From NCBI GenBank assembly GCA_002400415.1, contig DGQP01000005.1, forward strand, positions 530,266 to 594,265: DNA of 64,000 bases, read 5' to 3'. This document shows, in pieces, positions 43,987 through 51,497 of the stretch (position 1 is the stretch's first letter; the number at the start of each line of letters is the position of its first letter). Origin of the DNA: Chitinophagaceae bacterium UBA4411. Its GTDB lineage: Bacteria > Bacteroidota > Bacteroidia > Chitinophagales > Chitinophagaceae. The notes under the pieces were generated by a model. The model did not search any database, was not told the origin of the DNA, and saw only the letters and a list, made by a program, of their open reading frames with translations. The translations under genes were made by a program, and so were the position numbers.

Positions 43987-44102
43987 AACCAGTACAGGCA
44001 GGAGGAAAGAATACTGAAGCGTAAATTCAAAAAGGTTTTCTATAAACTTGGATTTTGTCCAAATATAGAAAACCTTTTAATAAACTAATAGTTTTGAGGG
44101 CT

Positions 44103-44131
44103 AATAAATATTGGCATTGCCAGTATTTATT
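44103..44131 (-). terminator. Long hairpin downstream of a 19-codon ORF
   Basis: AATAAATATTGGCA (44103-44116) pairs base for base with TGCCAGTATTTATT (44118-44131), with one G-T wobble. It lies 3 bp after the stop of the small ORF and just before the membrane protein frame. It could terminate or attenuate leftward transcription; no long U-run follows. Confidence 0.5.
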
Positions 44132-44134
44132 TCA

Positions 44135-44194
44135 TTAATCCCAATCGAAATTCAGGATATCTTCTTCCCAATTAACTTTGCGAGAATTTTTCAT
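44135..44194 (-). CDS. Candidate small protein or leader peptide, 19 residues
   Basis: A short ORF reads MKNSRKVNWEEDILNFDWD and stop. The sequence is ordered, charged at the start and acidic/aromatic at the end, unlike random A/T-rich gap DNA. It is flanked by hairpins: the 14-bp one downstream (44103-44131), and an upstream dyad CTTTCAAATC/GATTTGAGAG near 44219-44240. The 16 nt around its start, GTTACTGTTATGAAAA on the coding strand, also occur exactly on the + strand at 46476-46491, in the other regulator gap. It could be a leader peptide for the membrane protein-kinase-regulator operon, or a small free peptide. Evidence is suggestive only. Confidence 0.3.
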   Translation of the reverse strand: MKNSRKVNWEEDILNFDWD

Positions 44195-44940
44195 AACAGT
44201 AACATTTTTAAACAGTGCCTTTCAAATCAGATTTGAGAGGTAAAAATGGTAATACCCCCATCCTTATTCAACAGGTCTGGGGAGGGCTAAAGCAGGGAAA
44301 AGTGCTGAAATGTAATGTGGGTAAGCATTTCAGGGGATTTTACGGGTAAACTTACTCGTCTAAATTGCGAAAATACCCCGGTAAAAAAACGTAAATTTAC
44401 GGTCGTTAAAATAGGAAACTTACCCGGAAAATATCCGATTAAAGAGGGGTTATCAACAGGTGTGGAAAAGATTGAGCGTTAGTGATGCCTGGGAAACCAT
44501 TGCATTGGGAGAGCAAATTTAATGCACTCAAAAAGGAAAGTTGATTGACATTGGATTTCGCTTATGTTCTTCAATAGGATTGGAAATTCTGTTTTTGGAC
44601 GGTTTCTTCCCATTTTACCGGGATTAAGGACATTGGATGTTTTTGAGGGGCTCATCCTTGGTCAATCAACTTGTGTCAAAAGTATATCCACACCCGGGTG
44701 TGCACAAGAGCAGTACTTCGTTCTTTTAAAAGCATGGTTTTTACGGGACTCATCGTAGGCATCCCATTTATCAGGCCGAAAATATACGAACCGGGCATTT
44801 TTGAGCTGAAGACCTCTGAAAGTGGTGAATAAAAAGAGGTTACCCCCAAAAATGATCTCTGGTTAACCCCGTATTTTAATCATAAAAAAGAGTACTTTTA
44901 CGAAAACCATGTTCCTGTTACTGCCAAAACAAATTGATCC
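44195..44940. promoter_or_regulatory. Large gene-free region upstream of a response regulator, homologous to 46550-46815
   Basis: No convincing gene is present. From about 44450 the sequence aligns in blocks with 46550-46815: TCAACAGGT, GAAAG-TGATTGA, AGGATTGGAAATT, TGGACGGTT, GGACATTGGATG, TCAATCAACTT, TATATCCACA and ACAAGAGCA occur in the same order. Other features: palindrome CGTAAATTTACG (44390-44401), palindrome CACACCCGGGTGTG (44689-44702), a near-DnaA box TTATCAACA (44450-44458) and TGTGGAAAA (44461-44469), and TACTTTTA at 44893-44900, a promoter-like element also seen upstream of the second regulator. Confidence 0.5.
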
Positions 44941-45597
44941 ATGACTGCCCAACAGATTAAAGTAGCGATTGCTGATGACCACAAGATTTTCCGGGATGGT
45001 ATCCGGATGGCCCTGAAAGATAAAGAGTATCTGAAAATTCTTTGGGAGGCCGAAGACGGCAAAGATCTGATGCACAAATTGCAGCTAAAGATTCCCGATG
45101 TATTATTAATGGATATCAGGATGCCGGAAATAGATGGCATTAATGCTATCGGTATGATTCGCAAGGAGTATGAAGCCGTAAAGATCATTGTTCTTACCAT
45201 GTATGATGACCAGGAAATGATCACCAAGATGATGGAGATGGGCGCCAATGCCTACCTCACCAAGACCACCGACCCGGACGAAATCTACCAGGCCATTCTC
45301 ACCTGCATGAACGATGATTTTTATTTCAACGAACTGGTGAATAAGGCTGTGTTGCTCAAACTACAACACAAAAAAACTGTAAGGCAGTTCTATCCCAACC
45401 CGGTGAAGTTTTCAGAGAAAGAACTGAAGATACTGAAACTGATTGCCGAGGATAAAACTACCGAAGACATTTCAAAAGAGGTTTTCCTGAGCCCCCGTAC
45501 CATCGAGACCATCCGCCAGAATATGAAACAAAAAGTGGGAGCCAAGACCATTGCCGGCCTGGTGATGTATGCCATGAGGAATAAATTGCTGGAATAG
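44941..45597 (+). CDS. NarL/LuxR-type response regulator (orphan)
   Basis: The 218-residue regulator has a receiver with Asp12/Asp13 and phosphoacceptor Asp58 in VLLMDIRMPEIDG, and a LuxR helix-turn-helix with KTTEDISKEVFLSPRTIETIRQNM. No kinase gene is adjacent. It is paralogous to the regulator at 46956 (similar length, shared NDFYFNEL segment, same AGLVMYA C-terminus), and its upstream DNA is homologous to that one's, so both probably arose by a regional duplication. It may be phosphorylated by the kinase at 42514 or by a distant one. Confidence 0.92.
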   Translation: MTAQQIKVAIADDHKIFRDGIRMALKDKEYLKILWEAEDGKDLMHKLQLKIPDVLLMDIRMPEIDGINAIGMIRKEYEAVKIIVLTMYDDQEMITKMMEMGANAYLTKTTDPDEIYQAILTCMNDDFYFNELVNKAVLLKLQHKKTVRQFYPNPVKFSEKELKILKLIAEDKTTEDISKEVFLSPRTIETIRQNMKQKVGAKTIAGLVMYAMRNKLLE

Positions 45598-45601
45598 CCT
45601 C

Positions 45602-45636
45602 ATCCCCCAGCCCCTTCTCCTCCAGAGAAGGGGAGT
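45602..45636. repeat. REP-like palindromic intergenic element
   Basis: ATCCCCCAG is followed by a perfect 9-bp inverted repeat CCCCTTCTC (45611-45619) / GAGAAGGGG (45625-45633) with a 5-nt loop. This layout resembles intergenic repeats I recall from many Bacteroidota genomes. No T-run follows, so it is not a standard terminator. Only one copy is in the window. Confidence 0.5.
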
Positions 45637-45678
45637 AACAACCTTGAGAGTTTAATTGATCTACCGATAGAAATCATC

Positions 45679-46425
45679 ATGAATAATATCAACGATAGTT
45701 TTTTTGACGGCTATTACAAAGATATCTGGAAGACGATTATACCCGCTGAATTAACAGCGAAAGAAGTTGAATTCATGCTGCCTTATTTCAACCTGCAGCC
45801 TGGCAGTAAAGTACTGGACATGATGTGTGGTTACGGCAGACATGCCATCGCACTTGCCGAAAAGGGAATGGACGTAACTGCTGTCGATAACCTGGAAGAG
45901 TATGTCAGTGAAATAAAGAACACGGTTGCTGAAAAATCATTGCGGGTAAAAGCCATCAAAGCTGATATTGTTAAGTACGTTCCCGAAGAGCAATTTGAAC
46001 TGGTGATCTGTATGGGTAACAGCCTTAATTTTTTCCCGGAAGAAGATATTAAAGTAATACTCTTTCATATCGCCGATCACCTGCAGCCTGGCGGACATTT
46101 GCTGATCAATTCCTGGTCCATTGCGGAGATTGCGATGAAAGATTTCAAAGCAAAAACGTGGTCAGAGGTGAATGGTGTAAAATTTTTATCGGACTCGGGC
46201 TTTCATTTTCATCCCACCCGTATTGAAACGAATAGTATCATGATAGCGCCGGATGGTACTACAGAAACCAAACTGGCCATTGATTATATTTTCTCCCTTG
46301 CAGAAATGGACAAAATGCTGGCTGCAGCCGGCTTGAAATTAAATGAGGTGTACAGTATCCCCGGGAAAAAGAAATTTACATTAGGAGAACCGAGGGCCTA
46401 TATGGTGGCGGAGAAGATCGTTTAG
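45679..46425 (+). CDS. Class I SAM-dependent methyltransferase
   Basis: The 248-residue protein has SAM motif I in VLDMMCGYGRHAIALAEKG (about 46-64), acidic residue Asp69 (motif II, VTAVDNL), and a later FELVICMGNSLNFF strand; the fold is the Methyltransf_25/11 type. The substrate is unknown; it could be a small molecule or a lipid. It sits between two paralogous regulators, downstream of the REP-like element. It is followed by a hairpin at 46444-46470. Confidence 0.82.
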   Translation: MNNINDSFFDGYYKDIWKTIIPAELTAKEVEFMLPYFNLQPGSKVLDMMCGYGRHAIALAEKGMDVTAVDNLEEYVSEIKNTVAEKSLRVKAIKADIVKYVPEEQFELVICMGNSLNFFPEEDIKVILFHIADHLQPGGHLLINSWSIAEIAMKDFKAKTWSEVNGVKFLSDSGFHFHPTRIETNSIMIAPDGTTETKLAIDYIFSLAEMDKMLAAAGLKLNEVYSIPGKKKFTLGEPRAYMVAEKIV

Positions 46426-46443
46426 TGAATATATACAAAGGCA

Positions 46444-46473
46444 AACCCCGGCGTTATGAGGACCGGGGTTCTT
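46444..46473 (+). terminator. Hairpin after the methyltransferase gene
   Basis: AACCCCGG (46444-46451) pairs with CCGGGGTT (46463-46470) with an 11-nt loop and is followed by CTTAC. The weak T-run makes termination less certain. Confidence 0.5.
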
Positions 46474-46955
46474 ACGTTACTGTTATGAAAAGAAAAAGAT
46501 AATTAGTTACTGATCTTCATAAGGACAGGTTAATGGTTTTGGGTTTGTGTTACTTTCAACAGGTATTGGATCATAAAAACGGGTTCGACAGAAAGAGAAA
46601 GCTGATTGAACAGGAAAAATTCGTCTGGTCTTTCAAAGGATTGGAAATTATTTTCTGGACGGTTATGGACATTGGATGAGTAGGTAAACGATTCATCCGT
46701 ATCAATCAACTTTCTGACACAAAACTATATCCACAGGCGAATGTTAACAAGAGCATAACTGCCCTATTTAAAACATTCGGTATTTACTTAGTGTATCGTA
46801 GATTAGCAAATAAGTAATCGTAAAGTTCCGTAATTACAGACCGGTACTTTCCACAAAGCTGAAATTAAGTACTTTCACGATGGGATATGTTGCAGGAATT
46901 TCCCATCTTGCATTCAGAATAAATACTAAATCCAAACTTTGTAATTTTTTAATCC
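46474..46955 (+). promoter_or_regulatory. Gene-free region upstream of the second orphan regulator
   Basis: No gene is seen. The first part contains GTTACTGTTATGAAAA (46476-46491) followed by only four more codons, a minimal ORF MKRKR. From 46550 to 46815 the sequence is homologous, in ordered blocks, to the region upstream of the regulator at 44941. TACTTTCA (46870-46877) mirrors TACTTTTA at 44893-44900 and may be the -7 element; it lies 78 bp before the ATG. Confidence 0.5.
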
Positions 46956-47630
46956 ATGAAAAATCCCGACACTAACTCTGTAATCAGGGTAGCCATTGCT
47001 GACGATCATGCCCTGTTCCGCACCGGAGTAAAAACTTCCCTCCAAAGCCGTAAAGACATCCAGATGGTAGCTGAAGCCGAAAACGGTATGCAGCTGCTGA
47101 ACCTCCTGCGTCATATCCAGCCAGATGTGGTATTGTTAGATATACAGATGCCCATTATGGATGGCCTCACCACTTTGCCGGAGATCAAAAAACTCTACCC
47201 GAATGTGAAAGTGATTATGCTTTCCATGCACAATGATCACTCCGTTATCTCCAAAATGATGGAGATCGGGGCCAATTCTTACCTGACCAAAGAATCAGGT
47301 TCTGAAATGATCTATGAAGCCATCAGGGGTGTATATGAAAATGATTTCTATTTCAACGAACTTACCAACAAAGCTTTATTGAATGGTTTGCGTACGAAAC
47401 GTACCGTTGAATCATCCATGCCGGCTGATGTGCAGCTGACCGATAAAGAAATTACCATCCTGAAACTGATGTGCGATGAAAAAAGCACCAAGGAGATCGC
47501 TGATATTGTGGACCTGAGCCCACGTACCGTAGAAGCGATAAGGGATAAACTCAAAACCAAGACCGGTACCAAATCAATGGCCGGCCTGGTGATGTATGCG
47601 GTAAAAGCCGGACTTGTAGAACAACATTAA
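46956..47630 (+). CDS. NarL/LuxR-type response regulator (orphan, paralogue)
   Basis: The 224-residue regulator has a receiver with Asp16/Asp17 and phosphoacceptor Asp62 in VVLLDIQMPIMDG, and a LuxR helix-turn-helix with KSTKEIADIVDLSPRTVEAIRDKL. It is a paralogue of the regulators at 44941 and 41791. No kinase is adjacent. It is followed by a strong terminator. Its leader is homologous to that of the 44941 gene, which suggests shared regulation. Confidence 0.92.
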   Translation: MKNPDTNSVIRVAIADDHALFRTGVKTSLQSRKDIQMVAEAENGMQLLNLLRHIQPDVVLLDIQMPIMDGLTTLPEIKKLYPNVKVIMLSMHNDHSVISKMMEIGANSYLTKESGSEMIYEAIRGVYENDFYFNELTNKALLNGLRTKRTVESSMPADVQLTDKEITILKLMCDEKSTKEIADIVDLSPRTVEAIRDKLKTKTGTKSMAGLVMYAVKAGLVEQH

Positions 47631-47653
47631 AGTATTTACATGATATTCTTTTC

Positions 47654-47689
47654 ATGCCATCTTCCCCGCAGGGAGGATGGCATTTTTTG
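47654..47689 (+). terminator. Strong terminator after the second orphan regulator
   Basis: A 13-bp stem (47654-47666 with 47671-47683, one T-G wobble) has loop CGCA and is followed by TTTTTG. Its presence argues against starting the next gene at the ATG inside the stem. Confidence 0.9.
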
Positions 47690-47704
47690 TTTTACTTTGA
47701 GCCG

Positions 47705-48544
47705 GTGAACAACATTTGTTTCAATGGTAAGATGATGACCGCTGATCAGCCGGTGCTGATGGCCGGTAACCGGGGTTACCGCTATGGTGATGGATTGTTT
47801 GAAACCATCAAAATGGAAAAAGGACAATTGCGGCTTTTCTCTTTTCATAGCGCCCGGTTATGGTCAGGTATGCAAATGCTGAAGTTTGAGATCCCTGAAT
47901 TGTTTGCCCCGGAGAAACTACAGGCAGAGATCATACAGCTTTGCAGGAAAAATCGTTGCACTGAGTTGGGAAGAGTACGGCTATCTGTATTCCGTGGCAA
48001 TGGCGGTTTATATGATAAGGACAAGACATTACAATACCTTATTGAAGCATGGCCATTGAATGAAACCGTGAACCGGCTCAACGAAAATGGCCTGGTGATC
48101 GGTATTTTCCCCGATGCACGTAAAAGCTGCGACCTGTTTTCACAACTCAAATCTGCCAATTATCTTCCCTATACCATGGCCGCTCAATACGCTAAAGAGC
48201 AGCAACTGAATGATAGCCTCGTATTGAACCAGTACGGGAATATTGCTGATAGCAGTATCGCCAATATTTTTATTTTGAAAGAAAGTGGATGGATAACTCC
48301 ATCATTAAGCGAAGGCTGTGTAAACGGGGTGATGCGGCGCTACCTGCTCAGCCAAATGAAGGAAACAGGATACCAGGTAAAAGAAGCTATTATCAGAACT
48401 GCTGACCTGGAGGAAGCCAAAGAAATTTTCCTGTCCAATGCTATTTATGGAATAAAATGGGTAAAGCAGTTTGGTGATACGGTGTTTGGTAATGCCGAAA
48501 CAGCTAAAATTTACCGGGACATCGTGCAAACAATCAGTCACTGA
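47705..48544 (+). CDS. Class IV aminotransferase (aminodeoxychorismate lyase / branched-chain type)
   Basis: The fold-type IV PLP enzyme has catalytic Lys149 in QLKSANYLPY, GYRYGDGLFETI near the N-terminus and EIFLSNAIYGIKWV near the C-terminus. The GTG at 47705 is chosen (279 residues): the longer frame from 47654 would start within a terminator, and an ACTTTG element lies just before the GTG. The ATG at 47729 is an alternative. It could be PabC-like, supplying p-aminobenzoate for folate, because pterin genes are nearby; branched-chain or D-amino acid aminotransferases share the fold, so the substrate is open. Confidence 0.8.
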   Translation: MNNICFNGKMMTADQPVLMAGNRGYRYGDGLFETIKMEKGQLRLFSFHSARLWSGMQMLKFEIPELFAPEKLQAEIIQLCRKNRCTELGRVRLSVFRGNGGLYDKDKTLQYLIEAWPLNETVNRLNENGLVIGIFPDARKSCDLFSQLKSANYLPYTMAAQYAKEQQLNDSLVLNQYGNIADSSIANIFILKESGWITPSLSEGCVNGVMRRYLLSQMKETGYQVKEAIIRTADLEEAKEIFLSNAIYGIKWVKQFGDTVFGNAETAKIYRDIVQTISH

Positions 48545-48575
48545 TCTTGTTTAGTTTAAAACCTTCGCAGCAAAC

Positions 48576-49880
48576 ATGAAGCCCACCGTAAATCTTTTCT
48601 GGTTTCGCCGCGATCTCCGGCTGGAAGACAATGCCGGATTGTATCATGCATTGAAGGACAAGAACCCGGTTGTCCCTCTTTTTATTTTCGATAAGTATAT
48701 ACTGGATGAGATGGAACACAGAACGGACAGGAGAGTGGAATTTATTCACCAGGCATTGCAGCAACTGCAGCAGCAATTGTTAAAACTGGGTTCAACATTG
48801 GAGGTGCGGTATGGCTTCCCGGAGCAGGTGTATAACGAGTTGTTGCAGGAGTATAATGTGGAAAAGGTATTCACTAACCACGACTACGAACCATATGCAC
48901 AAAAAAGAGATGCGGCAATTGCGCAACTGCTTCAAACCAATAAGACAGGCTTTCATACATTCAAAGACCAGGTGATCCTGGAAAAGGATGAAGTACTGAA
49001 AGATGACGGAAACCCTTACACTGTTTTTACACCCTATTCCCGTAAATGGAAAGCTGTATTGACGGAGTTTCATTTGAAGCCTTACTCCAATAAAAAATAT
49101 TTCAGAAATTTTTATAAGCAACCGGAACGTACAGTCATTCCGTTGGCAGACATGAATTTCAAAGCAGCCGGTCTTCCTTTCCCCGGCAAGGAATGGCAGG
49201 GTGCCATCATCAGGAATTATAAGGAGCAACGGGATATTCCTTCGATACAAGGCACATCAAGATTGAGTGTGCATCTTCGTTTTGGCACGATCAGTATCCG
49301 CACATTAGCAGCTGAAGCCGGTGCTTTCAACGAAACTTTTTTAAATGAGCTGATCTGGCGGGATTTTTATCATATGATACTCTGGCATTTTCCTCATGTG
49401 ACGAGCCATGCTTTTAAAAAAGAGTATGATTCGATCAAATGGAGAAACAATGAAAAGGAGTTTGACGCCTGGTGTAAAGGGCAAACCGGTTACCCGGTCG
49501 TGGATGCGGGGATGAGGGAGTTGAACGAAACAGGTTTTATGCATAACCGGGTGCGGATGATTGTGGCGAGTTTTCTTACCAAGCATTTGCTGATCGACTG
49601 GCGATGGGGGGAGGCTTATTTCGCTAAGAGACTATTAGACTTTGACCTGGCGGCTAATAATGGCGGCTGGCAATGGGCCGCCGGCAGTGGTTGCGATGCG
49701 GCGCCTTATTTCAGGGTCTTTAACCCTTACCTGCAAACTCAGAAATTTGATCCTGAGTTAAAATATGTTAGAAAATGGGTGCCGGAGTTTGAAGGATTTT
49801 CTTATCCTCAGCCCATTGTGTCGCACGAACTGGCACGAAAACGATGTTTGGAAACTTATGCAGCAGCATTAAAGAAATAG
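48576..49880 (+). CDS. Deoxyribodipyrimidine photolyase (cryptochrome/photolyase class I)
   Basis: The 434-residue flavoprotein repairs UV-made cyclobutane pyrimidine dimers with blue light. The N-terminal alpha/beta antenna domain starts VNLFWFRRDLRLEDNAGLYHAL. The FAD domain has NELIWRDFYHMILWHFP, GQTGYPVVDAGMREL, MHNRVRMIVASFLTKHLL, and WRWGEAYFAKRLLDFDLAANNGGWQW-region residues (about 340-390). The pterin or deazaflavin antenna cannot be decided from the sequence. It is cotranscription-compatible with the aminotransferase (31-bp gap) and overlaps the convergent mqnD gene by 12 bp. Confidence 0.95.
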   Translation: MKPTVNLFWFRRDLRLEDNAGLYHALKDKNPVVPLFIFDKYILDEMEHRTDRRVEFIHQALQQLQQQLLKLGSTLEVRYGFPEQVYNELLQEYNVEKVFTNHDYEPYAQKRDAAIAQLLQTNKTGFHTFKDQVILEKDEVLKDDGNPYTVFTPYSRKWKAVLTEFHLKPYSNKKYFRNFYKQPERTVIPLADMNFKAAGLPFPGKEWQGAIIRNYKEQRDIPSIQGTSRLSVHLRFGTISIRTLAAEAGAFNETFLNELIWRDFYHMILWHFPHVTSHAFKKEYDSIKWRNNEKEFDAWCKGQTGYPVVDAGMRELNETGFMHNRVRMIVASFLTKHLLIDWRWGEAYFAKRLLDFDLAANNGGWQWAAGSGCDAAPYFRVFNPYLQTQKFDPELKYVRKWVPEFEGFSYPQPIVSHELARKRCLETYAAALKK

Positions 49881-50705
49881 CACATCTTCATCATCGGTTT
49901 CCATGTCGTGCAGTTCGAGAAAAACTTCGTGCAGGTTTTCGATAGCATTTCGCCCTTCATTTCCAAGATCAAGGCTGAAATTATTCACGTACAGATCAAT
50001 ATGACTGCGCATCACTTCTTCACTCATTTCCTGTGAATGCTGTTGTACATATTCCGGTATAAGCGGGTAGTTTTTAAAAGCATAGGTAAGACTCTTACGG
50101 ATCAGTTCATTTACTTTTAGTGCATTTGATCTTTTTACTGATTGATTGATGGCAATACCACCGAGGGGAATAGGTAATCCTGTTTTTTCTTCCCAGTACT
50201 CACCGAGATCTTTTACTTTATGCAATCCTTTTTGCTGGTAAGTAAAGCGGTTCTCATGGATAATGACACCGAGATCAGTTTCTTTGTTCAGCAGTGCAGC
50301 TTCAATAGAAGAAAAGAGCATAAATTTTTTATCTGTTGCCCCGGGGTAAGCAAAACTGAATAAAAGGTTAGCTGTGGTATGGATACCCGGTAATGCAACG
50401 GAGGCCTGGTTGACATCATCATCCGACAGTTCCTGTACAGAATCAGTAATTAATAAGGGACCGACTCCTTTCCCAAGGGCACTGCCGGCATTTAACAGGG
50501 TGTAATGCTGCAGCGACCGGAAGAAGGCCGGGAAGCTGAGCTTGGTAACAGCTAATTTCCCCTCCAGGGCCCATTGGTTGAGTGTTTCAACATCTGCCAG
50601 CACCGGTTCAAATTCAAATCCTTCCGTGTCAATTTTCTTATTAACAAGGGCATCAAAGATAAATGTGTCGTTGGGGCAGGGCGAAAAGCCTAATGTGAAT
50701 TTCAT
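49869..50705 (-). CDS. mqnD: 1,4-dihydroxy-6-naphthoate synthase (futalosine pathway)
   Basis: The 278-residue enzyme converts cyclic dehypoxanthine futalosine to 1,4-dihydroxy-6-naphthoate in the futalosine route to menaquinone. The N-terminal signature LGFSPCPNDTFIFDALV, the VTKLSFPAFF segment and GSALGKGVGPLL match MqnD, a periplasmic-binding-protein-like fold. It overlaps mqnB by 4 bp, so the two are translationally coupled. Other mqn genes are not in the window. Confidence 0.95.
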   Translation of the reverse strand: MKFTLGFSPCPNDTFIFDALVNKKIDTEGFEFEPVLADVETLNQWALEGKLAVTKLSFPAFFRSLQHYTLLNAGSALGKGVGPLLITDSVQELSDDDVNQASVALPGIHTTANLLFSFAYPGATDKKFMLFSSIEAALLNKETDLGVIIHENRFTYQQKGLHKVKDLGEYWEEKTGLPIPLGGIAINQSVKRSNALKVNELIRKSLTYAFKNYPLIPEYVQQHSQEMSEEVMRSHIDLYVNNFSLDLGNEGRNAIENLHEVFLELHDMETDDEDVLFL

Positions 50706-51355
50706 AGTGTTGCTAACAAACGGGTCAGTTCCTTGTTCAGGTTAATAATTGATTCTTTCATGTTCCAGTTCTTTTTATTCCTTTCAGCAATATAGTTGCT
50801 GACGCTCCGCAACTGGATAAAAGGAATCTTTTCCAGGAGGCAGACATAATGCAGGGCTGCTCCTTCCATCGATTCCACTACCGGATTAAAATGATCTTTA
50901 TAAAAAATTACTTTCTTTTTAGCGGTAGTGATCTCATTTACAGAAATGCCGCTTACTTTTTTAAGTTTCGTTTTTTTAAGAATCGAGTTTTTATTGACCA
51001 GCCATCCTTTTGAATAGGGATACTGGTTTTGCGGCACCAGGTTCAGATCAAATAATGTTTTTAGTTGATTCAGCTCAATCACACTCTGGTCGGCAATAGC
51101 TTCCTGTTTTACGGCAAACACAGTTCCAAGGGGGAGAGATGTATCAAAACAACCCGCCACACCCGCCTGTATCACCAGGTCTGGTCGTTTAATTTGTATA
51201 TGCTTTGATAAACTGTAAGTAGTGGCTGTTAACCCGATACCTGTTATCAATACATCGATCTCCTGTTGATGAAAAAGGGAAGCTTCCTGTTTCCTGAATT
51301 GCTCCAGGAAAGGCATGAGTTCTAAGGAAGTGGCTGCTGCTACCAGGATATTCAT
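50702..51355 (-). CDS. mqnB: Futalosine hydrolase
   Basis: The 217-residue nucleoside phosphorylase-fold enzyme removes hypoxanthine from futalosine. Recognisable segments are NILVAAATSLELMPFL, LITGIGLTATTYSL, IQAGVAGCFDTSLPLGTVF, and VVESMEGAALHYVC with the conserved Glu/Met-Glu for ribose binding. It precedes mqnD with a 4-bp overlap. The TAACTTTG element at 51384-51391 is its probable -7 box. Confidence 0.92.
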   Translation of the reverse strand: MNILVAAATSLELMPFLEQFRKQEASLFHQQEIDVLITGIGLTATTYSLSKHIQIKRPDLVIQAGVAGCFDTSLPLGTVFAVKQEAIADQSVIELNQLKTLFDLNLVPQNQYPYSKGWLVNKNSILKKTKLKKVSGISVNEITTAKKKVIFYKDHFNPVVESMEGAALHYVCLLEKIPFIQLRSVSNYIAERNKKNWNMKESIINLNKELTRLLATL

Positions 51356-51383
51356 AAAACTATTTTCGGAATGAAAAGACGGA

Positions 51384-51391
51384 CAAAGTTA
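51384..51391 (-). promoter_or_regulatory. -7 promoter element for mqnB-mqnD
   Basis: On the coding strand this reads TAACTTTG (TAnnTTTG), 28 bp before the mqnB ATG. No clear -33 element. The opposite direction has TACCTTTA at 51418-51425, which may drive the pterin synthase gene. Confidence 0.45.
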
Positions 51392-51497
51392 TTGATTAAT
51401 TGGCAGCTCTTTTGGCTTACCTTTACCGCCTGCCTGCCGGTTGGTATGGCCTCACTTTCCTCCGCCCAATTGCTGTGGGGAAACAAAAAAGTAAAGC

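Noticed and set aside
44564..44758. A 64-codon rightward open frame in the gap before the regulator at 44941
   Set aside because: The homologous DNA at 46650-46800 has stops in the equivalent frame, composition is not protein-like, and it covers shared regulatory-looking blocks.
47654..47704. Upstream start of the class IV aminotransferase
   Set aside because: The ATG lies in the stem of a strong terminator and just before a promoter-like element; GTG 47705 fits better.
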